Source: Priestia koreensis (GTDB taxonomy: Bacteria > Bacillota > Bacilli > Bacillales > Bacillaceae_H). Taken from it: 64,000 nucleotides of DNA. Location of the stretch: positions 124,001 to 188,000 of the forward strand of contig NZ_LILC01000019.1 of NCBI RefSeq assembly GCF_001274935.1. The letters are read 5' to 3'. Within the stretch, counting starts at the first letter, position 1. Each line of letters begins with the position of its first letter. Of this stretch, positions 15,901 through 24,963 are shown in pieces. The translations under genes were made by a program, and so were the position numbers. The notes beneath the pieces are model-generated. The model had not been told where the DNA came from. It saw nothing but the letters and a program-made list of their open reading frames with translations, and did not search any database.

Positions 15901-17253
15901 ATGATTAAAAAGCTATTAGTTGCCAATCGTGGAGAAATTGCTGTCCGTATTATCCGTGCGTGTAAAGAATTGGGAATTGAAGCTGTTGCCGTTTATTCTG
16001 AAGCAGATCGTGAGTCACTACACGTACAGTTAGCTGATGAAGCTTACTGTATCGGACCAACTGCCTCTAAAGATAGTTACTTAAATTTTACAAACATTAT
16101 GAGCGTTGCAACGCTTACGGGCTGTGACGCGATTCACCCGGGCTATGGATTCCTAGCAGAGAACGCAGACTTTGCTGAATTATGCCGCGAGTGTAACATT
16201 ACCTTTGTTGGGCCAAGCCCTGAAGCAATTAATAAAATGGGTACAAAAGACGTAGCGAGAGAAACAATGCGTGACGCTGGTGTTCCTGTCGTTCCTGGAT
16301 CGAAGGGAATTATTGAAACGCCAGAAGACGGTGTATCTTTAGCAAACGATATGGGCTATCCTGTTATTATTAAAGCAACAGCAGGGGGCGGAGGAAAAGG
16401 AATCCGCGTAGCGAAAAGCGAAGAAGAGTTGATCAAAGGTATTTCGATCACTCAGCAAGAAGCTGCTACCGCTTTCGGTAATCCTGGCGTCTACATTGAA
16501 AAGTACATTGAAGACTTCCGTCACGTCGAAATTCAAGTATTAGCCGATTCATTTGGTAATACGATTCACCTAGGTGAACGTGATTGTTCGATCCAGCGTC
16601 GTCTTCAAAAGCTGATTGAGGAATCTCCATCACCAGCTCTTGATGCAGACATGCGCGAGAAAATGGGAACAGCTGCTGTAAAAGCAGCAGAAGCTGTAAA
16701 CTATACGGGTGCAGGAACAGTCGAGTTTATCTATGATTATCGTGAAAAGAAATTCTACTTCATGGAAATGAATACTCGTATTCAAGTAGAGCATCCGGTA
16801 ACGGAAATGGTAACGGGAATTGACTTAATCAAAGAACAAATCAAAGTAGCCAATGGCGAAAAGCTTAGCTACAAGCAAGAAGATGTTACGTTCTCTGGTT
16901 GGGCGATTGAGTGCCGTATTAACGCAGAAAACCCAGAAAAGAATTTCATGCCATCAGCAGGTAAGATTAACATGTACCTAGCCCCAGGTGGATATGGAGT
17001 TCGGATCGATTCTGCTGTATACCCAGGCTATTCAATTCCACCATTCTACGATTCCATGATTGCGAAGCTAATCGTTCATGCTGATACGCGTGAAGAGGCG
17101 ATTGCAAAAATGAAGCGTGCACTAAGTGAGTTTGCGGTAGAAGGAATTTCAACAACCATTCCATTCCACTTAAAATTACTTAATCACGAAAAGTTTGTAT
17201 CAGGAGAATTCAATACGAAATTTCTTGAGTTACATGACGTGATGAATTCGTAG
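15901..17253 (+). CDS. accC: Biotin carboxylase subunit of acetyl-CoA carboxylase
   Basis: A 450-aa ATP-grasp enzyme that carboxylates biotin on AccB with bicarbonate and ATP. Motifs: N-terminal [31 protein letters not shown], glycine-rich ATP loop [10 protein letters not shown], and the catalytic stretches [20 protein letters not shown] and [14 protein letters not shown] at 15901 is chosen because AAGGAG sits 8 nt upstream; an ATG two codons earlier is too close to the ribosome-binding site. The product matches the usual 450 aa. It could also serve the propionyl-type carboxyltransferase encoded later in this window, though that is speculative. Confidence 0.97.
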   Translation: MIKKLLVANRGEIAVRIIRACKELGIEAVAVYSEADRESLHVQLADEAYCIGPTASKDSYLNFTNIMSVATLTGCDAIHPGYGFLAENADFAELCRECNITFVGPSPEAINKMGTKDVARETMRDAGVPVVPGSKGIIETPEDGVSLANDMGYPVIIKATAGGGGKGIRVAKSEEELIKGISITQQEAATAFGNPGVYIEKYIEDFRHVEIQVLADSFGNTIHLGERDCSIQRRLQKLIEESPSPALDADMREKMGTAAVKAAEAVNYTGAGTVEFIYDYREKKFYFMEMNTRIQVEHPVTEMVTGIDLIKEQIKVANGEKLSYKQEDVTFSGWAIECRINAENPEKNFMPSAGKINMYLAPGGYGVRIDSAVYPGYSIPPFYDSMIAKLIVHADTREEAIAKMKRALSEFAVEGISTTIPFHLKLLNHEKFVSGEFNTKFLELHDVMNS

Positions 17254-17281
17254 TATAGTATAGATTATAGGAGGTGTTCTT

Positions 17282-17683
17282 ATGAACGAAAATCATGTTT
17301 TAGAAATGGAAGAAAACCAACAATCTTTAGGGAGAGTTGAAATTGCTCCCGAAGTTATTGAGGTTATTGCCGGCATCGCTGCTTCAGAGGTAGAAGGTGT
17401 AACATCAATGCGTGGTAACTTTGCAAGCGGTGTGGTTGAACGACTTGGAAAGAAAAATCACGGTAAAGGTGTAAAGGTTGAATTGAATGAAGCAAGCATC
17501 AAAGTCGATGTATATTGTTCAATGAAATTTGGCGTATCCATTCCAGTGGTTGCTCAAAAAGTGCAAGATAATGTTCGTCAAGCGTTACAAACGATGACCG
17601 CTATTAATTTAGACGAAGTGAACATTCATATTGTTGGCGTTCAATTTGAAACCTCAAAGCAAGAAGAAGTCGTAGAATCGTAA
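17282..17683 (+). CDS. yqhY: Asp23/Gls24 family envelope stress protein YqhY
   Basis: A 133-aa DUF322/Asp23 protein with the core VIEVIAGIAASEVEGVTSM and the C-terminal region VNIHIVGVQF. In B. subtilis yqhY is cotranscribed with accBC and its loss disturbs acetyl-CoA carboxylase control; the same order here fits that role. RBS GGAGGT lies 7 nt before the ATG, 28 nt after accC. A terminator follows the stop. Confidence 0.92.
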   Translation: MNENHVLEMEENQQSLGRVEIAPEVIEVIAGIAASEVEGVTSMRGNFASGVVERLGKKNHGKGVKVELNEASIKVDVYCSMKFGVSIPVVAQKVQDNVRQALQTMTAINLDEVNIHIVGVQFETSKQEEVVES

Positions 17684-17704
17684 GCACCGTTAGCTTGCGC
17701 ACAG

Positions 17705-17736
17705 AAAAAGACTGTCTGTTAGTGACAGTCTTTTTT
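17705..17736 (+). terminator. Terminator of accB-accC-yqhY
   Basis: AAAAAGACTGTC pairs with GACAGTC and the T-run that follows, with a 7-nt loop. Confidence 0.9.
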
Positions 17737-17769
17737 CTTTGGGAAGAAAAGAAAAGAAAAGAGTTCCTG

Positions 17770-17798
17770 TTGAAATGAAGGCGGTCGAAACGTAAAAT
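17770..17798 (+). promoter_or_regulatory. Sigma-A promoter of the nusB operon
   Basis: TTGAAA (17770-17775) and TAAAAT (17793-17798), spacer exactly 17 nt, 34 nt after the preceding terminator. The start near 17805 would leave a leader of about 150 nt before nusB in which I see no defined structure. Confidence 0.55.
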
Positions 17799-17956
17799 AA
17801 GAACGAGACTGTTATGATGAAACAACGGGTGAAATAAAAAAGCCGAAATAGTCTGTATATTACATTAAAGCCGGACAAGGTGTACTCATGAATAGAAACT
17901 ATGCTATTATCATGTTATGGAATTTTTGATAAGGTAAAATAAAGGAGAAAAATGGA

Positions 17957-18346
17957 ATGAAAAGACGTACAGCACGTGAAAAAGCGCTTCAAGCTTTGTT
18001 TCAATGTGATTTAGGGAAAATGGAGCCAGCGGAGGCTATTCAAAACGTAATTAAGACAGACAAAGTAGACGAATTTTTAGAGCTACTCGTATTAGGAACG
18101 ATGGAAAATCAGCAAGAAATTGATGAGCTACTGCGCAACAATTTAGAAAAATGGACGTTAGAGCGTGTAGCAGCCGTAGACCGTGCAATTCTACGCTTAG
18201 CCGTATTCGAAATCAAATATAAAGAAGATATTCCTGTAAACGTGACAATGAACGAAGCGTTGGAATTAGCAAAAAACTTTAGTGACGAACAATCGAGCCG
18301 TTTCATCAACGGTGTACTATCTAGAGTGCTAACGTCTTTATCATAA
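17957..18346 (+). CDS. nusB: Transcription antitermination factor NusB
   Basis: A 129-aa all-helical RNA-binding protein that, with NusE/S10, binds boxA and promotes antitermination in rRNA operons. The N-terminal arginine-rich start [15 protein letters not shown] and the motifs [15 protein letters not shown] and [14 protein letters not shown] are characteristic. RBS AAAGGAG lies before the ATG. In B. subtilis folD follows; here the next gene is xseA after 109 nt containing a hairpin. Confidence 0.96.
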   Translation: MKRRTAREKALQALFQCDLGKMEPAEAIQNVIKTDKVDEFLELLVLGTMENQQEIDELLRNNLEKWTLERVAAVDRAILRLAVFEIKYKEDIPVNVTMNEALELAKNFSDEQSSRFINGVLSRVLTSLS

Positions 18347-18357
18347 GAAAATGAAAA

Positions 18358-18413
18358 AAAGGTTGCTTTTTATAGGGGTGCAAACAGCTGCGATTCCTTG
18401 TGAAGCAACCTTT
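18358..18413 (-). terminator. Minus-strand-oriented terminator-like hairpin between nusB and xseA
   Basis: AAAGGTTGCTT (18358-18368) pairs with GAAGCAACCTTT (18402-18413); the loop has secondary pairing. On the plus strand no T-run follows, but on the minus strand the stem is followed by seven T (complement of 18354-18360). It therefore looks like a terminator facing against the flanking genes. Confidence 0.5.
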
Positions 18414-18455
18414 CAAAGGTTTATACAGGTGTTTTTGGTAAAGGAGAAGATGTAG

Positions 18456-19799
18456 GTGAGTGAAGTTCAATATGTAACGGTAACCGCTCTAACACGGTAT
18501 ATTAAACGGAAGTTCGATGTAGATCCTCATCTTCGTGATATATGGATTAAAGGGGAAATTTCTAACTTCAAGCGTCACAGCCGTGGTCATATGTATTTTA
18601 CGTTAAAAGATGAGAGTGCCCGTATGCAGTCGGTTATGTTTGCAGCGAATAATCGTTCTCTAGCTTTTCAACCACAAGAAGGAATGAAGGTTATGGTTCG
18701 CGGTGAGGTAGCCGTCTACGAGCCAAGCGGAAATTATCAAGTGTACATAAAAGAAATGCAGCCCGATGGAATTGGAAGCTTGTATTTAGCGTATGAGCAG
18801 CTAAAAGAACGTCTTGAGAAAGAAGGACTATTTAGTCCAAGGCATAAAAAAAGCATTCCTGCCTATCCGACTTGTATAGGTGTCATTACCTCTCCAACAG
18901 GTGCCGCGGTTCGTGATATTATGACGACGCTCAGAAGGCGCTATCCGGTCGCACGAGTTATCTTAATACCTGCTCTTGTTCAAGGTGTAAAAGCAGGACC
19001 TTCTATCATTGAGGCTATTCAAAAGGCAAATGAGATGGACACGATTGATACGCTAATCGTTGGACGCGGGGGCGGGTCCATTGAAGAGCTCTGGGCGTTT
19101 AACGAAGAAGCGGTGGCGAGAGCGATTTTTGAGTCTCACATTCCCGTTATTTCAGCAGTCGGCCATGAAACGGATTTTACCATTGCTGACTTTGTGGCTG
19201 ATTTGCGAGCTCCTACTCCAACGGGGGCAGCAGAGCTTGCCGTTCCTCATTTGACTGAAGTCATGGAACGCCTCAAACAGCGAAATATTCGAATGATGCG
19301 AGCCGTTCGTGAGCGTATGACCGCGTCGAAAGAACGATTAAAAAATGCCCAAAAGTCATACGCATTCCGTTACCCACAGCGGCTGTTAGAGCAGAAGGAA
19401 CAAGATTTAGATCGCATGATGGATCGTTTACATAAAGAAATGGGGAGAACGCTTCAAGCAAAAATCGATGCCAAAGAGGCATTGACACAACGTCTTAAGC
19501 GAAATCATCCTCAAGAAAAAATCAAGCAGGCTCATGAACAGACAGAGATGCTAACGAAAAGCCTATCAAAAGAAATGCAAAACCTGCTAAAGCAAAAGCA
19601 ACTTCTTTTCGGTTCCCTTGCATCTAAGCTTGATGCGCTAAGTCCGTTAAAGACGATGGAGCGTGGCTATAGCTTAGTTTATAATGAAGAGAAGGAACTA
19701 GTAAAAAGCACAAAAAACATCACGACTGGTGACAAAGTCAACATCCGTCTAACCGATGGACAAATCGAATGTGAAGTGGCAAAAGTGGAGGAGCGATAA
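18456..19799 (+). CDS. xseA: Exodeoxyribonuclease VII large subunit
   Basis: A 447-aa catalytic subunit of the single-strand-specific exonuclease VII. The N-terminal OB-fold (about 5-105, with [19 protein letters not shown]) precedes the catalytic domain holding [27 protein letters not shown] and [24 protein letters not shown] long coiled coil (about 265-375) and a C-terminal XseB-binding tail follow. Start GTG has GGAG 8 nt upstream. xseB begins 1 nt after the stop. Confidence 0.96.
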   Translation: MSEVQYVTVTALTRYIKRKFDVDPHLRDIWIKGEISNFKRHSRGHMYFTLKDESARMQSVMFAANNRSLAFQPQEGMKVMVRGEVAVYEPSGNYQVYIKEMQPDGIGSLYLAYEQLKERLEKEGLFSPRHKKSIPAYPTCIGVITSPTGAAVRDIMTTLRRRYPVARVILIPALVQGVKAGPSIIEAIQKANEMDTIDTLIVGRGGGSIEELWAFNEEAVARAIFESHIPVISAVGHETDFTIADFVADLRAPTPTGAAELAVPHLTEVMERLKQRNIRMMRAVRERMTASKERLKNAQKSYAFRYPQRLLEQKEQDLDRMMDRLHKEMGRTLQAKIDAKEALTQRLKRNHPQEKIKQAHEQTEMLTKSLSKEMQNLLKQKQLLFGSLASKLDALSPLKTMERGYSLVYNEEKELVKSTKNITTGDKVNIRLTDGQIECEVAKVEER

Positions 19800-19800
19800 T

Positions 19801-20034
19801 ATGAGCAAAAAAGAAGAACGTACATTTGAAGAAGCGATGGAAGATCTAGAAACGATTGTAACGAAGCTTGAAGAAGGCGATGTACCTCTTGAACAAGCCA
19901 TTGAGCACTTTCAACAGGGAATGGAACTTTCAAAGTTTTGTCATGAGCGACTGCAGAAAATTGAAAAACAAATGGAGCAAATTCTTCGTGAAGATGGTCA
20001 GCTAGAGGCGTTTGTGGTGCAGGAGGAAGAATGA
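19801..20034 (+). CDS. xseB: Exodeoxyribonuclease VII small subunit
   Basis: A 77-aa helical-hairpin subunit that binds along the XseA coiled coil. The family core [20 protein letters not shown] and [18 protein letters not shown] is complete. ATG at 19801 is chosen, with GGAGG inside the 3' end of xseA; a longer in-frame reading would extend into xseA and lacks support. The stop overlaps the ispA start by 4 nt. Confidence 0.95.
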   Translation: MSKKEERTFEEAMEDLETIVTKLEEGDVPLEQAIEHFQQGMELSKFCHERLQKIEKQMEQILREDGQLEAFVVQEEE

Positions 20035-20930
20035 TTGTGAGAGAGCTAGACTTTGATACCTACTTAAAAGAGCTACGCGTACAAATCGAGGCACTTCTAC
20101 CAACTGTTGTTCAGCCGCTTGCATCTCCAGCAACACTTAAAGATTCCATGATGTATTCGTTAACGGCAGGTGGAAAGCGACTTCGCCCATTGCTTATTTT
20201 TTCAACGCTAGAAGCATTTGAAAAAGATAAGATGATGGGGATAGAAGCAGCCTGTGCGGTTGAGATGATTCATACATATTCATTAATTCACGATGATTTA
20301 CCAAGTATGGACAACGATGATTTACGCAGAGGAAAGCCAACCAATCATAAAGTATTTGGTGAAGCAATGGCGATCTTAGCAGGTGATGCCCTGCTAACGA
20401 ACAGCTTCGACGTCCTCGTCTCATCCACTCATCCAGACGTGACGGATGCGATGAAGGTAAGGCTTGTTTCGACACTGGCAACGTGTGCAGGAGCAGAAGG
20501 AATGGTAGGAGGACAGGTCGCTGATATGGAAGGCGAGGGACAGCCTCTTACACTTTCAGAACTTGAGTACATTCATCATCATAAAACAGGGAAACTACTA
20601 TCTTTTTGTGTCACAGCAGGCGCTATTTTAGCAGGTGCGACCGCTTTTCAAATTGAAAAGCTACAGGAATTCAGTTCGAATTTAGGACTTGCTTTCCAAA
20701 TTCGGGATGACATATTAGATATTGAGGGCGATGAAGCAACGCTTGGTAAGCCCATTGGTAGTGATACGGATAATAATAAAACAACTTATCCATCTCTTTT
20801 AGGTATGGAAGCGGCAAAACAGAAGCTAGATGACCATATCGATCACGCGCTTCAAGCGTTAGAAGCATCTGGAATTTATTCAGATCGGTTAAAAGAACTT
20901 TGTTTATACGTCGGAAAACGACAAAATTAG
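20031..20930 (+). CDS. ispA: Farnesyl diphosphate synthase
   Basis: A 299-aa prenyltransferase that condenses isopentenyl diphosphate with dimethylallyl and geranyl diphosphate. Both aspartate-rich motifs are present: [16 protein letters not shown] (first) and [12 protein letters not shown] (second). GGKRLRPLL near residue 45 supplies the diphosphate-binding Lys/Arg. ATG at 20031 overlaps the xseB stop and is preceded by GGAGGAAGA. It supplies precursors for polyprenyl carriers and quinones; dxs, the first step of the same pathway, follows after a 437-nt gap. Confidence 0.95.
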   Translation: MIVRELDFDTYLKELRVQIEALLPTVVQPLASPATLKDSMMYSLTAGGKRLRPLLIFSTLEAFEKDKMMGIEAACAVEMIHTYSLIHDDLPSMDNDDLRRGKPTNHKVFGEAMAILAGDALLTNSFDVLVSSTHPDVTDAMKVRLVSTLATCAGAEGMVGGQVADMEGEGQPLTLSELEYIHHHKTGKLLSFCVTAGAILAGATAFQIEKLQEFSSNLGLAFQIRDDILDIEGDEATLGKPIGSDTDNNKTTYPSLLGMEAAKQKLDDHIDHALQALEASGIYSDRLKELCLYVGKRQN

Positions 20931-20950
20931 CAGTTCCTAAGAAAATAGGT

Positions 20951-20979
20951 TTGAGTGATCAAAAGAAATATGTTATAAT
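20951..20979 (+). promoter_or_regulatory. Strong sigma-A promoter with extended -10
   Basis: TTGAGT (20951-20956), a 17-nt spacer and TATAAT (20974-20979), with TG one base upstream of the -10 (TGtTATAAT). Predicted start is A20986. It drives either a small RNA or an attenuated dxs leader. Confidence 0.65.
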
Positions 20980-20985
20980 TACGCT

Positions 20986-21064
20986 ACTGTTATGTAAAAA
21001 TCTAGTGCATAGGTTTTTTATATTCAATGCCGTTATCACATCTGTGTTAGCGGCTCTTTTTTCA
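20986..21064 (+). ncRNA. Candidate small RNA of about 78 nt (promoter-terminator unit)
   Basis: The interval is bounded by the promoter above and by a terminator at 21029-21062 (GCCGTTATCACA pairing with TGTGTTAGCGGC, then TCTTTTTT). It contains no reading frame beyond ATG-TAA. GCAT (21007-21010) can pair with ATGC (21027-21030), which would compete with the base of the terminator stem, so an attenuator for dxs is the main alternative. No known RNA family was recognised. Confidence 0.45.
21029..21062 (+). terminator. Intrinsic terminator inside the ispA-dxs gap
   Basis: GCCGTTATCACA (21029-21040) pairs with TGTGTTAGCGGC (21043-21054) with one T-T mismatch and one G-U pair, followed by TCTTTTTT. 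Confidence 0.8.
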
Positions 21065-21105
21065 TTAAAAACAAGATGGATAAAATACGTCTTGATCGAA
21101 TCAGC

Positions 21106-21130
21106 GTTTAGTTTTCGCAATCAAAGGTAT
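21106..21130 (+). promoter_or_regulatory. Sigma-B-like promoter candidate upstream of dxs
   Basis: GTTTAG (21106-21111), a 13-nt spacer, and AGGTAT (21125-21130) each match five of six positions of the general-stress sigma-B consensus GTTTAA / GGGTAT. A chance match cannot be excluded. Confidence 0.3.
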
Positions 21131-21188
21131 AGTATATAAGTCCACTTGAATTAAGGAATGGCATGTTCATACATAGTGTGTATGTTCA

Positions 21189-21225
21189 ATTACCTTTTAA
21201 CTTGCGAACCTTACTCGCAGGTAAT
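21189..21225 (+). promoter_or_regulatory. Bulged hairpin in the dxs leader
   Basis: ATTACC (21189-21194) pairs with GGTAAT (21220-21225) and TGCGA (21203-21207) with TCGCA (21215-21219). On the 3' side the two helices are contiguous, on the 5' side an 8-nt bulge (TTTTAACT) separates them, so they should stack coaxially. The shape suggests a ligand- or protein-binding RNA. No family recognised. Confidence 0.45.
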
Positions 21226-21367
21226 GAGTAATGAATCAAGCTGTGAAGCAGAAACAATTATCTAAAAAATGATAGACAAAAACTACTAAAATTTGACTAA
21301 CATGTATAAAATATTTCACAATGTATTAAGGTAATTTTATAACAAGTATGAAAGTGAGTGATCCAAA

Positions 21368-23272
21368 TTGGATCTAACAGCTATAAAGAATCCTCAATTT
21401 CTAAAAAAGATGTCAAAAGAACAGCTCACTGAATTGAGCGAAGAAATACGAAAGTTTTTAATTACGCAACTGTCTGCAACTGGCGGTCACATCGGGCCGA
21501 ATCTTGGGGTAGTGGAGCTAACACTCGCGCTTCACAAGATTTATGACAGCCCAAAAGATAAGTTTCTATGGGACGTAGGGCATCAATCGTACGTTCACAA
21601 AATTTTGACAGGACGCGCATGTGAGTTTGAAACACTGCGTCAATACAAAGGTCTGTGCGGTTTTCCGAAACGAAACGAAAGTGAACATGACGTATGGGAA
21701 ACAGGCCATAGTTCAACCTCTCTATCAGGCGCAATGGGAATGGCAGCGGCACGTGATCTAAACAAAACAGGAGCGCACGTCATTCCCATCATCGGAGACG
21801 GAGCATTAACAGGCGGAATGGCGCTTGAGGCTTTAAATCACATTGGGCATGAACAAACTGATATGACGGTTATCCTGAACGACAATGAAATGTCGATTGC
21901 TCCGAATGTCGGGGCGCTTAACAACGTGCTTGGTAAGCTTCGCACCGCTGGTAAATACAACTGGGTGAAGGACGAAATGGAAGTACTCCTTCGTAAAATT
22001 CCAGCAGTAGGCGGAAAATTAGCATCGACTGTTGAACGAGTAAAAGATGGCCTAAAATACATGGTCGTGTCGGGAATGTTCTTTGAGGACTTAGGATTTA
22101 CGTACCTTGGACCAGTAGACGGGCATGATTTTGATGACCTTTTTGAAACGCTTCGCTATGCAAAGAAAACAAAAGGTCCAGTGCTTGTTCACGTCATTAC
22201 AAAAAAAGGGAAAGGCTACTTGCCAGCTGAAGAAGACACGGTCGGCACATGGCACGGAACAGGTCCCTATAAAATTGAGTCGGGTGCGTTCATCAAACCA
22301 GACAAAGCGCCGCCAATCGGCTGGAGCAAGCTCGTGAGTGATACGGTATTGAGACTTGCTCATGAAGACAAACGAATTGTTGCAATCACACCAGCAATGC
22401 CGGTCGGTTCAAAGCTTGAGCAATTTGCTAAGGAGTTGCCAGACCGCATGTACGACGTGGGGATTGCAGAGCAGCACGCCACAACAATGGCAGCAGGTCT
22501 TGCTACGCAAGGGATGAAGCCGTTCTTAGCAATTTATTCTACATTCTTACAGCGTGCGTATGACCAAGTGCTTCACGATATTTGTCGCCAAAACCTGAAT
22601 GTGTTCATTGGAATTGACCGTTCCGGGCTAGTTGGGGCAGACGGCGAGACGCACCAGGGCGTATTTGATATTTCATTCCTGCGTCACATGCCAAACATGG
22701 TACTAATGATGGCAAAGGATGAAAATGAAGGACAGCACCTTGTTAATACGGCGCTAAAATATAATGATGGTCCGATCGCTATGCGCTATGCACGTGGTAA
22801 CGGTGTGGGCGTTTCGATGGATGATGAACTGAAAGAAATTCCGATCGGTTCATGGGAAGTGTTAAAAGAAGGAACTGATGCGACCATTTTAACGTTTGGT
22901 ACAACAATTCCAATGGCAATGGAAGCAGCAGCACAGCTAGAAAAAGCAAATGTTTCGGTTCGTGTTGTGAATGCCCGCTTTATTAAGCCAATGGACGAAG
23001 ACATGCTTCACTCCATTTTCGGTGAAAAACATCCAATTTTAACGCTAGAGGAATCCATGCTGCAAGGTGGATTTGGTAGTGCAGTAGCAGAATTTGCAAT
23101 TGATCACGGCTACTATCAAACAAAAATTAACCGCATGGGAATTCCAGATCAATTCGTTGAGCACGGTAGCGTAACAAAATTGCTTGAGGAGATTGGTTTA
23201 ACAACGGAAGAAGTCGTGAAAAACATTCAAAAACTATTACAATTTAACAAAAAAGGGCTTGAGGTGCTTTGA
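21368..23272 (+). CDS. dxs: 1-deoxy-D-xylulose-5-phosphate synthase
   Basis: A 634-aa thiamine-diphosphate enzyme that condenses pyruvate and glyceraldehyde 3-phosphate, the entry step of the MEP isoprenoid pathway. Motifs: [17 protein letters not shown]-binding GDGALTGGM...[10 protein letters not shown], catalytic Glu in [15 protein letters not shown], and [15 protein letters not shown]. The TTG at 21368 is taken as start because the [17 protein letters not shown]-terminus aligns with the B. subtilis protein. The ribosome-binding site is weak (GTGAGTG) and the start lies in a palindrome, so translation may be limited. yqxC overlaps the stop by 4 nt. Confidence 0.95.
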   Translation: MDLTAIKNPQFLKKMSKEQLTELSEEIRKFLITQLSATGGHIGPNLGVVELTLALHKIYDSPKDKFLWDVGHQSYVHKILTGRACEFETLRQYKGLCGFPKRNESEHDVWETGHSSTSLSGAMGMAAARDLNKTGAHVIPIIGDGALTGGMALEALNHIGHEQTDMTVILNDNEMSIAPNVGALNNVLGKLRTAGKYNWVKDEMEVLLRKIPAVGGKLASTVERVKDGLKYMVVSGMFFEDLGFTYLGPVDGHDFDDLFETLRYAKKTKGPVLVHVITKKGKGYLPAEEDTVGTWHGTGPYKIESGAFIKPDKAPPIGWSKLVSDTVLRLAHEDKRIVAITPAMPVGSKLEQFAKELPDRMYDVGIAEQHATTMAAGLATQGMKPFLAIYSTFLQRAYDQVLHDICRQNLNVFIGIDRSGLVGADGETHQGVFDISFLRHMPNMVLMMAKDENEGQHLVNTALKYNDGPIAMRYARGNGVGVSMDDELKEIPIGSWEVLKEGTDATILTFGTTIPMAMEAAAQLEKANVSVRVVNARFIKPMDEDMLHSIFGEKHPILTLEESMLQGGFGSAVAEFAIDHGYYQTKINRMGIPDQFVEHGSVTKLLEEIGLTTEEVVKNIQKLLQFNKKGLEVL

Positions 23273-24123
23273 CAAAAAAAGAAAGAGTAGATGTCTTACT
23301 CGTAGAACGTGGTTTAGTAGAAACAAGAGAAAAAGCAAAACGCTCTGTTATGGCAGGGCTCGTCTACTCGAATGAAACAAGACTAGATAAGCCCGGGGAG
23401 AAGATTTCCCGGGACTTACCTCTTATCGTAAAGGGAGCCGTCATCCCTTATGTTAGTCGAGGCGGTTTAAAGCTTGAAAAAGCATTGAAGGAATTTGCGC
23501 TCGAAATCCAAGACAAGATTATGATTGACATTGGATCTTCCACAGGCGGATTTACGGACTGTGCGCTCCAAAACGGCGTAAAAATGTCGTACGCAATTGA
23601 TGTAGGGTACAATCAGCTTGCATGGAAAATTCGTCAGGATGAGCGTGTGGTCGTAATGGAACGCACGAATTTCCGTTATGTAACGCCTGCTGACTTGCAA
23701 GAAGGGATGCCAGAATTTGCATCTATTGATGTTTCGTTTATTTCGCTTACGCTCATCTTGCCGGTTTTAAAAACACTGCTTGTACCAAACAGTGACGTTG
23801 TAGCGCTTGTGAAGCCACAGTTTGAAGCAGGAAGAGAGCAAGTGGGTAAAAAAGGAATTGTACGAGACCCGAAAGTACATCAGCAAGTGCTGGAACATAT
23901 GATTGAGTTTTCGCAAAAGCAAGGCTATACGATTGCAGATTTATCTTATTCTCCTATTACAGGTGGAGAGGGCAACATTGAATTTCTTCTTCATTTAAAA
24001 TGGCCTGGAGAAGGACAAGAAGACGGACAAGAAGACGGAGAAAACCAACTTCAAATGGACGTAGAGACGCTTGTATCAGAAGCACACTCGACGCTGAAAG
24101 AGAAAAAGGATAAAGAGCAATAA
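23269..24123 (+). CDS. yqxC: TlyA-family rRNA methyltransferase / hemolysin-like protein YqxC
   Basis: A 284-aa protein with an N-terminal S4 RNA-binding domain (about 5-65) and a FtsJ/RrmJ-like Rossmann methyltransferase domain. The SAM motif is [18 protein letters not shown], and K-D-K-E-type catalytic residues fall in [13 protein letters not shown]. Relatives 2'-O-methylate 16S/23S rRNA cytidines; the hemolysin label is historical. TTG at 23269 overlaps the dxs stop (TTGA) with GAGGTG very close, implying coupling. The C-terminus has an exact 12-bp tandem repeat at 24013-24036 that duplicates GQED. A terminator follows. Confidence 0.9.
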   Translation: MTKKERVDVLLVERGLVETREKAKRSVMAGLVYSNETRLDKPGEKISRDLPLIVKGAVIPYVSRGGLKLEKALKEFALEIQDKIMIDIGSSTGGFTDCALQNGVKMSYAIDVGYNQLAWKIRQDERVVVMERTNFRYVTPADLQEGMPEFASIDVSFISLTLILPVLKTLLVPNSDVVALVKPQFEAGREQVGKKGIVRDPKVHQQVLEHMIEFSQKQGYTIADLSYSPITGGEGNIEFLLHLKWPGEGQEDGQEDGENQLQMDVETLVSEAHSTLKEKKDKEQ

Positions 24124-24174
24124 AGCCTGCTGGCGTATTCTCACAGCTCCTTACAAACGAACAGGGCAATAATT

Positions 24175-24221
24175 AAAGCTGACTCGTAGAGGAGAGTTCT
24201 CTCATGGGTCAGCTTTTTATT
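24175..24221 (+). terminator. Terminator after yqxC
   Basis: AAAGCTGAC pairs with GTCAGCTTT and an inner GAGAG/CTCTC stem, followed by a T-run (24212-24218). Confidence 0.8.
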
Positions 24222-24314
24222 TGTCAGATGAGGAAGAGGTTGGGAGAAATAGACACGCCCGTGAAGAAAATGATTGAAAATCCTCATGACTTTAAAAAAT
24301 AAAGTGAAAAAAGA

Positions 24315-24344
24315 TTGCATAAAACGATAAAAATCGACTACGAT
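24315..24344 (+). promoter_or_regulatory. Candidate promoter of argR
   Basis: TTGCAT (24315-24320) and TACGAT (24339-24344) with an 18-nt spacer. The start near 24351 would lie 28 nt before the argR ATG. Confidence 0.45.
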
Positions 24345-24378
24345 GTAAGTAAATTACTGATTAACGACGAGGTGCGTA

Positions 24379-24828
24379 ATGAATAAAGGTCAACGTCATA
24401 TTAAAATTCGTGAAATTATTACGACGAACGATATTGAAACACAAGATGAATTAGTAGATATTTTAAAGAATCAAGGTTTTAATGTTACACAAGCAACGGT
24501 TTCACGTGACATTAAAGAGCTACACTTAGTGAAGGTACCGCTCATGGATGGTCGATATAAATACAGTCTGCCTGCAGATCAACGCTTTAATCCGTTGCAA
24601 AAGTTAAAGCGTGCGCTCATGGATGCATTCGTTAAAATCGATTCTGCTGGTCATATGCTTGTGATGAAAACGTTACCGGGTAATGGGAATGCAGTAGGGG
24701 TACTGCTAGATCATTTAGATTGGGAAGAAATTTTAGGAACGATTTGTGGAGATGATACGTGTTTAATCATTTGTCGTACTCCGGAAGATACAAAAGTGAT
24801 TGCAGATCGCTTAGTAGAAATGCTTTAA
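24379..24828 (+). CDS. argR: Arginine repressor/activator ArgR (AhrC)
   Basis: A 149-aa hexameric arginine-sensing regulator that represses arginine biosynthesis and activates catabolism. The N-terminal winged helix is complete ([15 protein letters not shown], then [17 protein letters not shown]). The C-terminal oligomerisation and arginine-binding domain holds GNANAVG-type sequence ([13 protein letters not shown]) and the arginine-contacting [23 protein letters not shown] lies 4 nt before the ATG. Position before recN matches B. subtilis ahrC. Candidate ARG boxes occur upstream of the arginine-type transporter at 47.1 kb. Confidence 0.97.
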   Translation: MNKGQRHIKIREIITTNDIETQDELVDILKNQGFNVTQATVSRDIKELHLVKVPLMDGRYKYSLPADQRFNPLQKLKRALMDAFVKIDSAGHMLVMKTLPGNGNAVGVLLDHLDWEEILGTICGDDTCLIICRTPEDTKVIADRLVEML

Positions 24829-24901
24829 TACGTCATTTTTGGATTAAATGACAGGACAGTGAACGTCATATCAGTTGTCCGTGAATAAGGCTTAGGAGAT
24901 G

Positions 24902-24932
24902 AAGAGGGAGAAAACCCTCTTTCTTTGTTCTT
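24902..24932 (+). terminator. Probable terminator between argR and recN
   Basis: AAGAGGG (24902-24908) pairs with CCCTCTT (24915-24921) with a 6-nt loop; the tail TCTTTGTTCTTC is T-rich but interrupted. Confidence 0.55.
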
Positions 24933-24963
24933 CTAGCCAATCGAGATAAAGGTGTGAGTAAAT

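Larger units (their letters stand above)
20931..21367. other. 437-nt intergenic region ispA-dxs
   Basis: No credible gene. From left to right it holds a strong sigma-A promoter (20951-20979), a short transcribed stretch closed by an intrinsic terminator (21029-21062), a sigma-B-like promoter candidate (21106-21130), a small hairpin CATACA/TGTATG (about 21169-21185), a bulged long hairpin (21189-21225), and an AT-rich segment ending in a palindrome over the dxs start codon (21360-21374). It is the most structured gap in the left half of the window. Confidence 0.6.
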
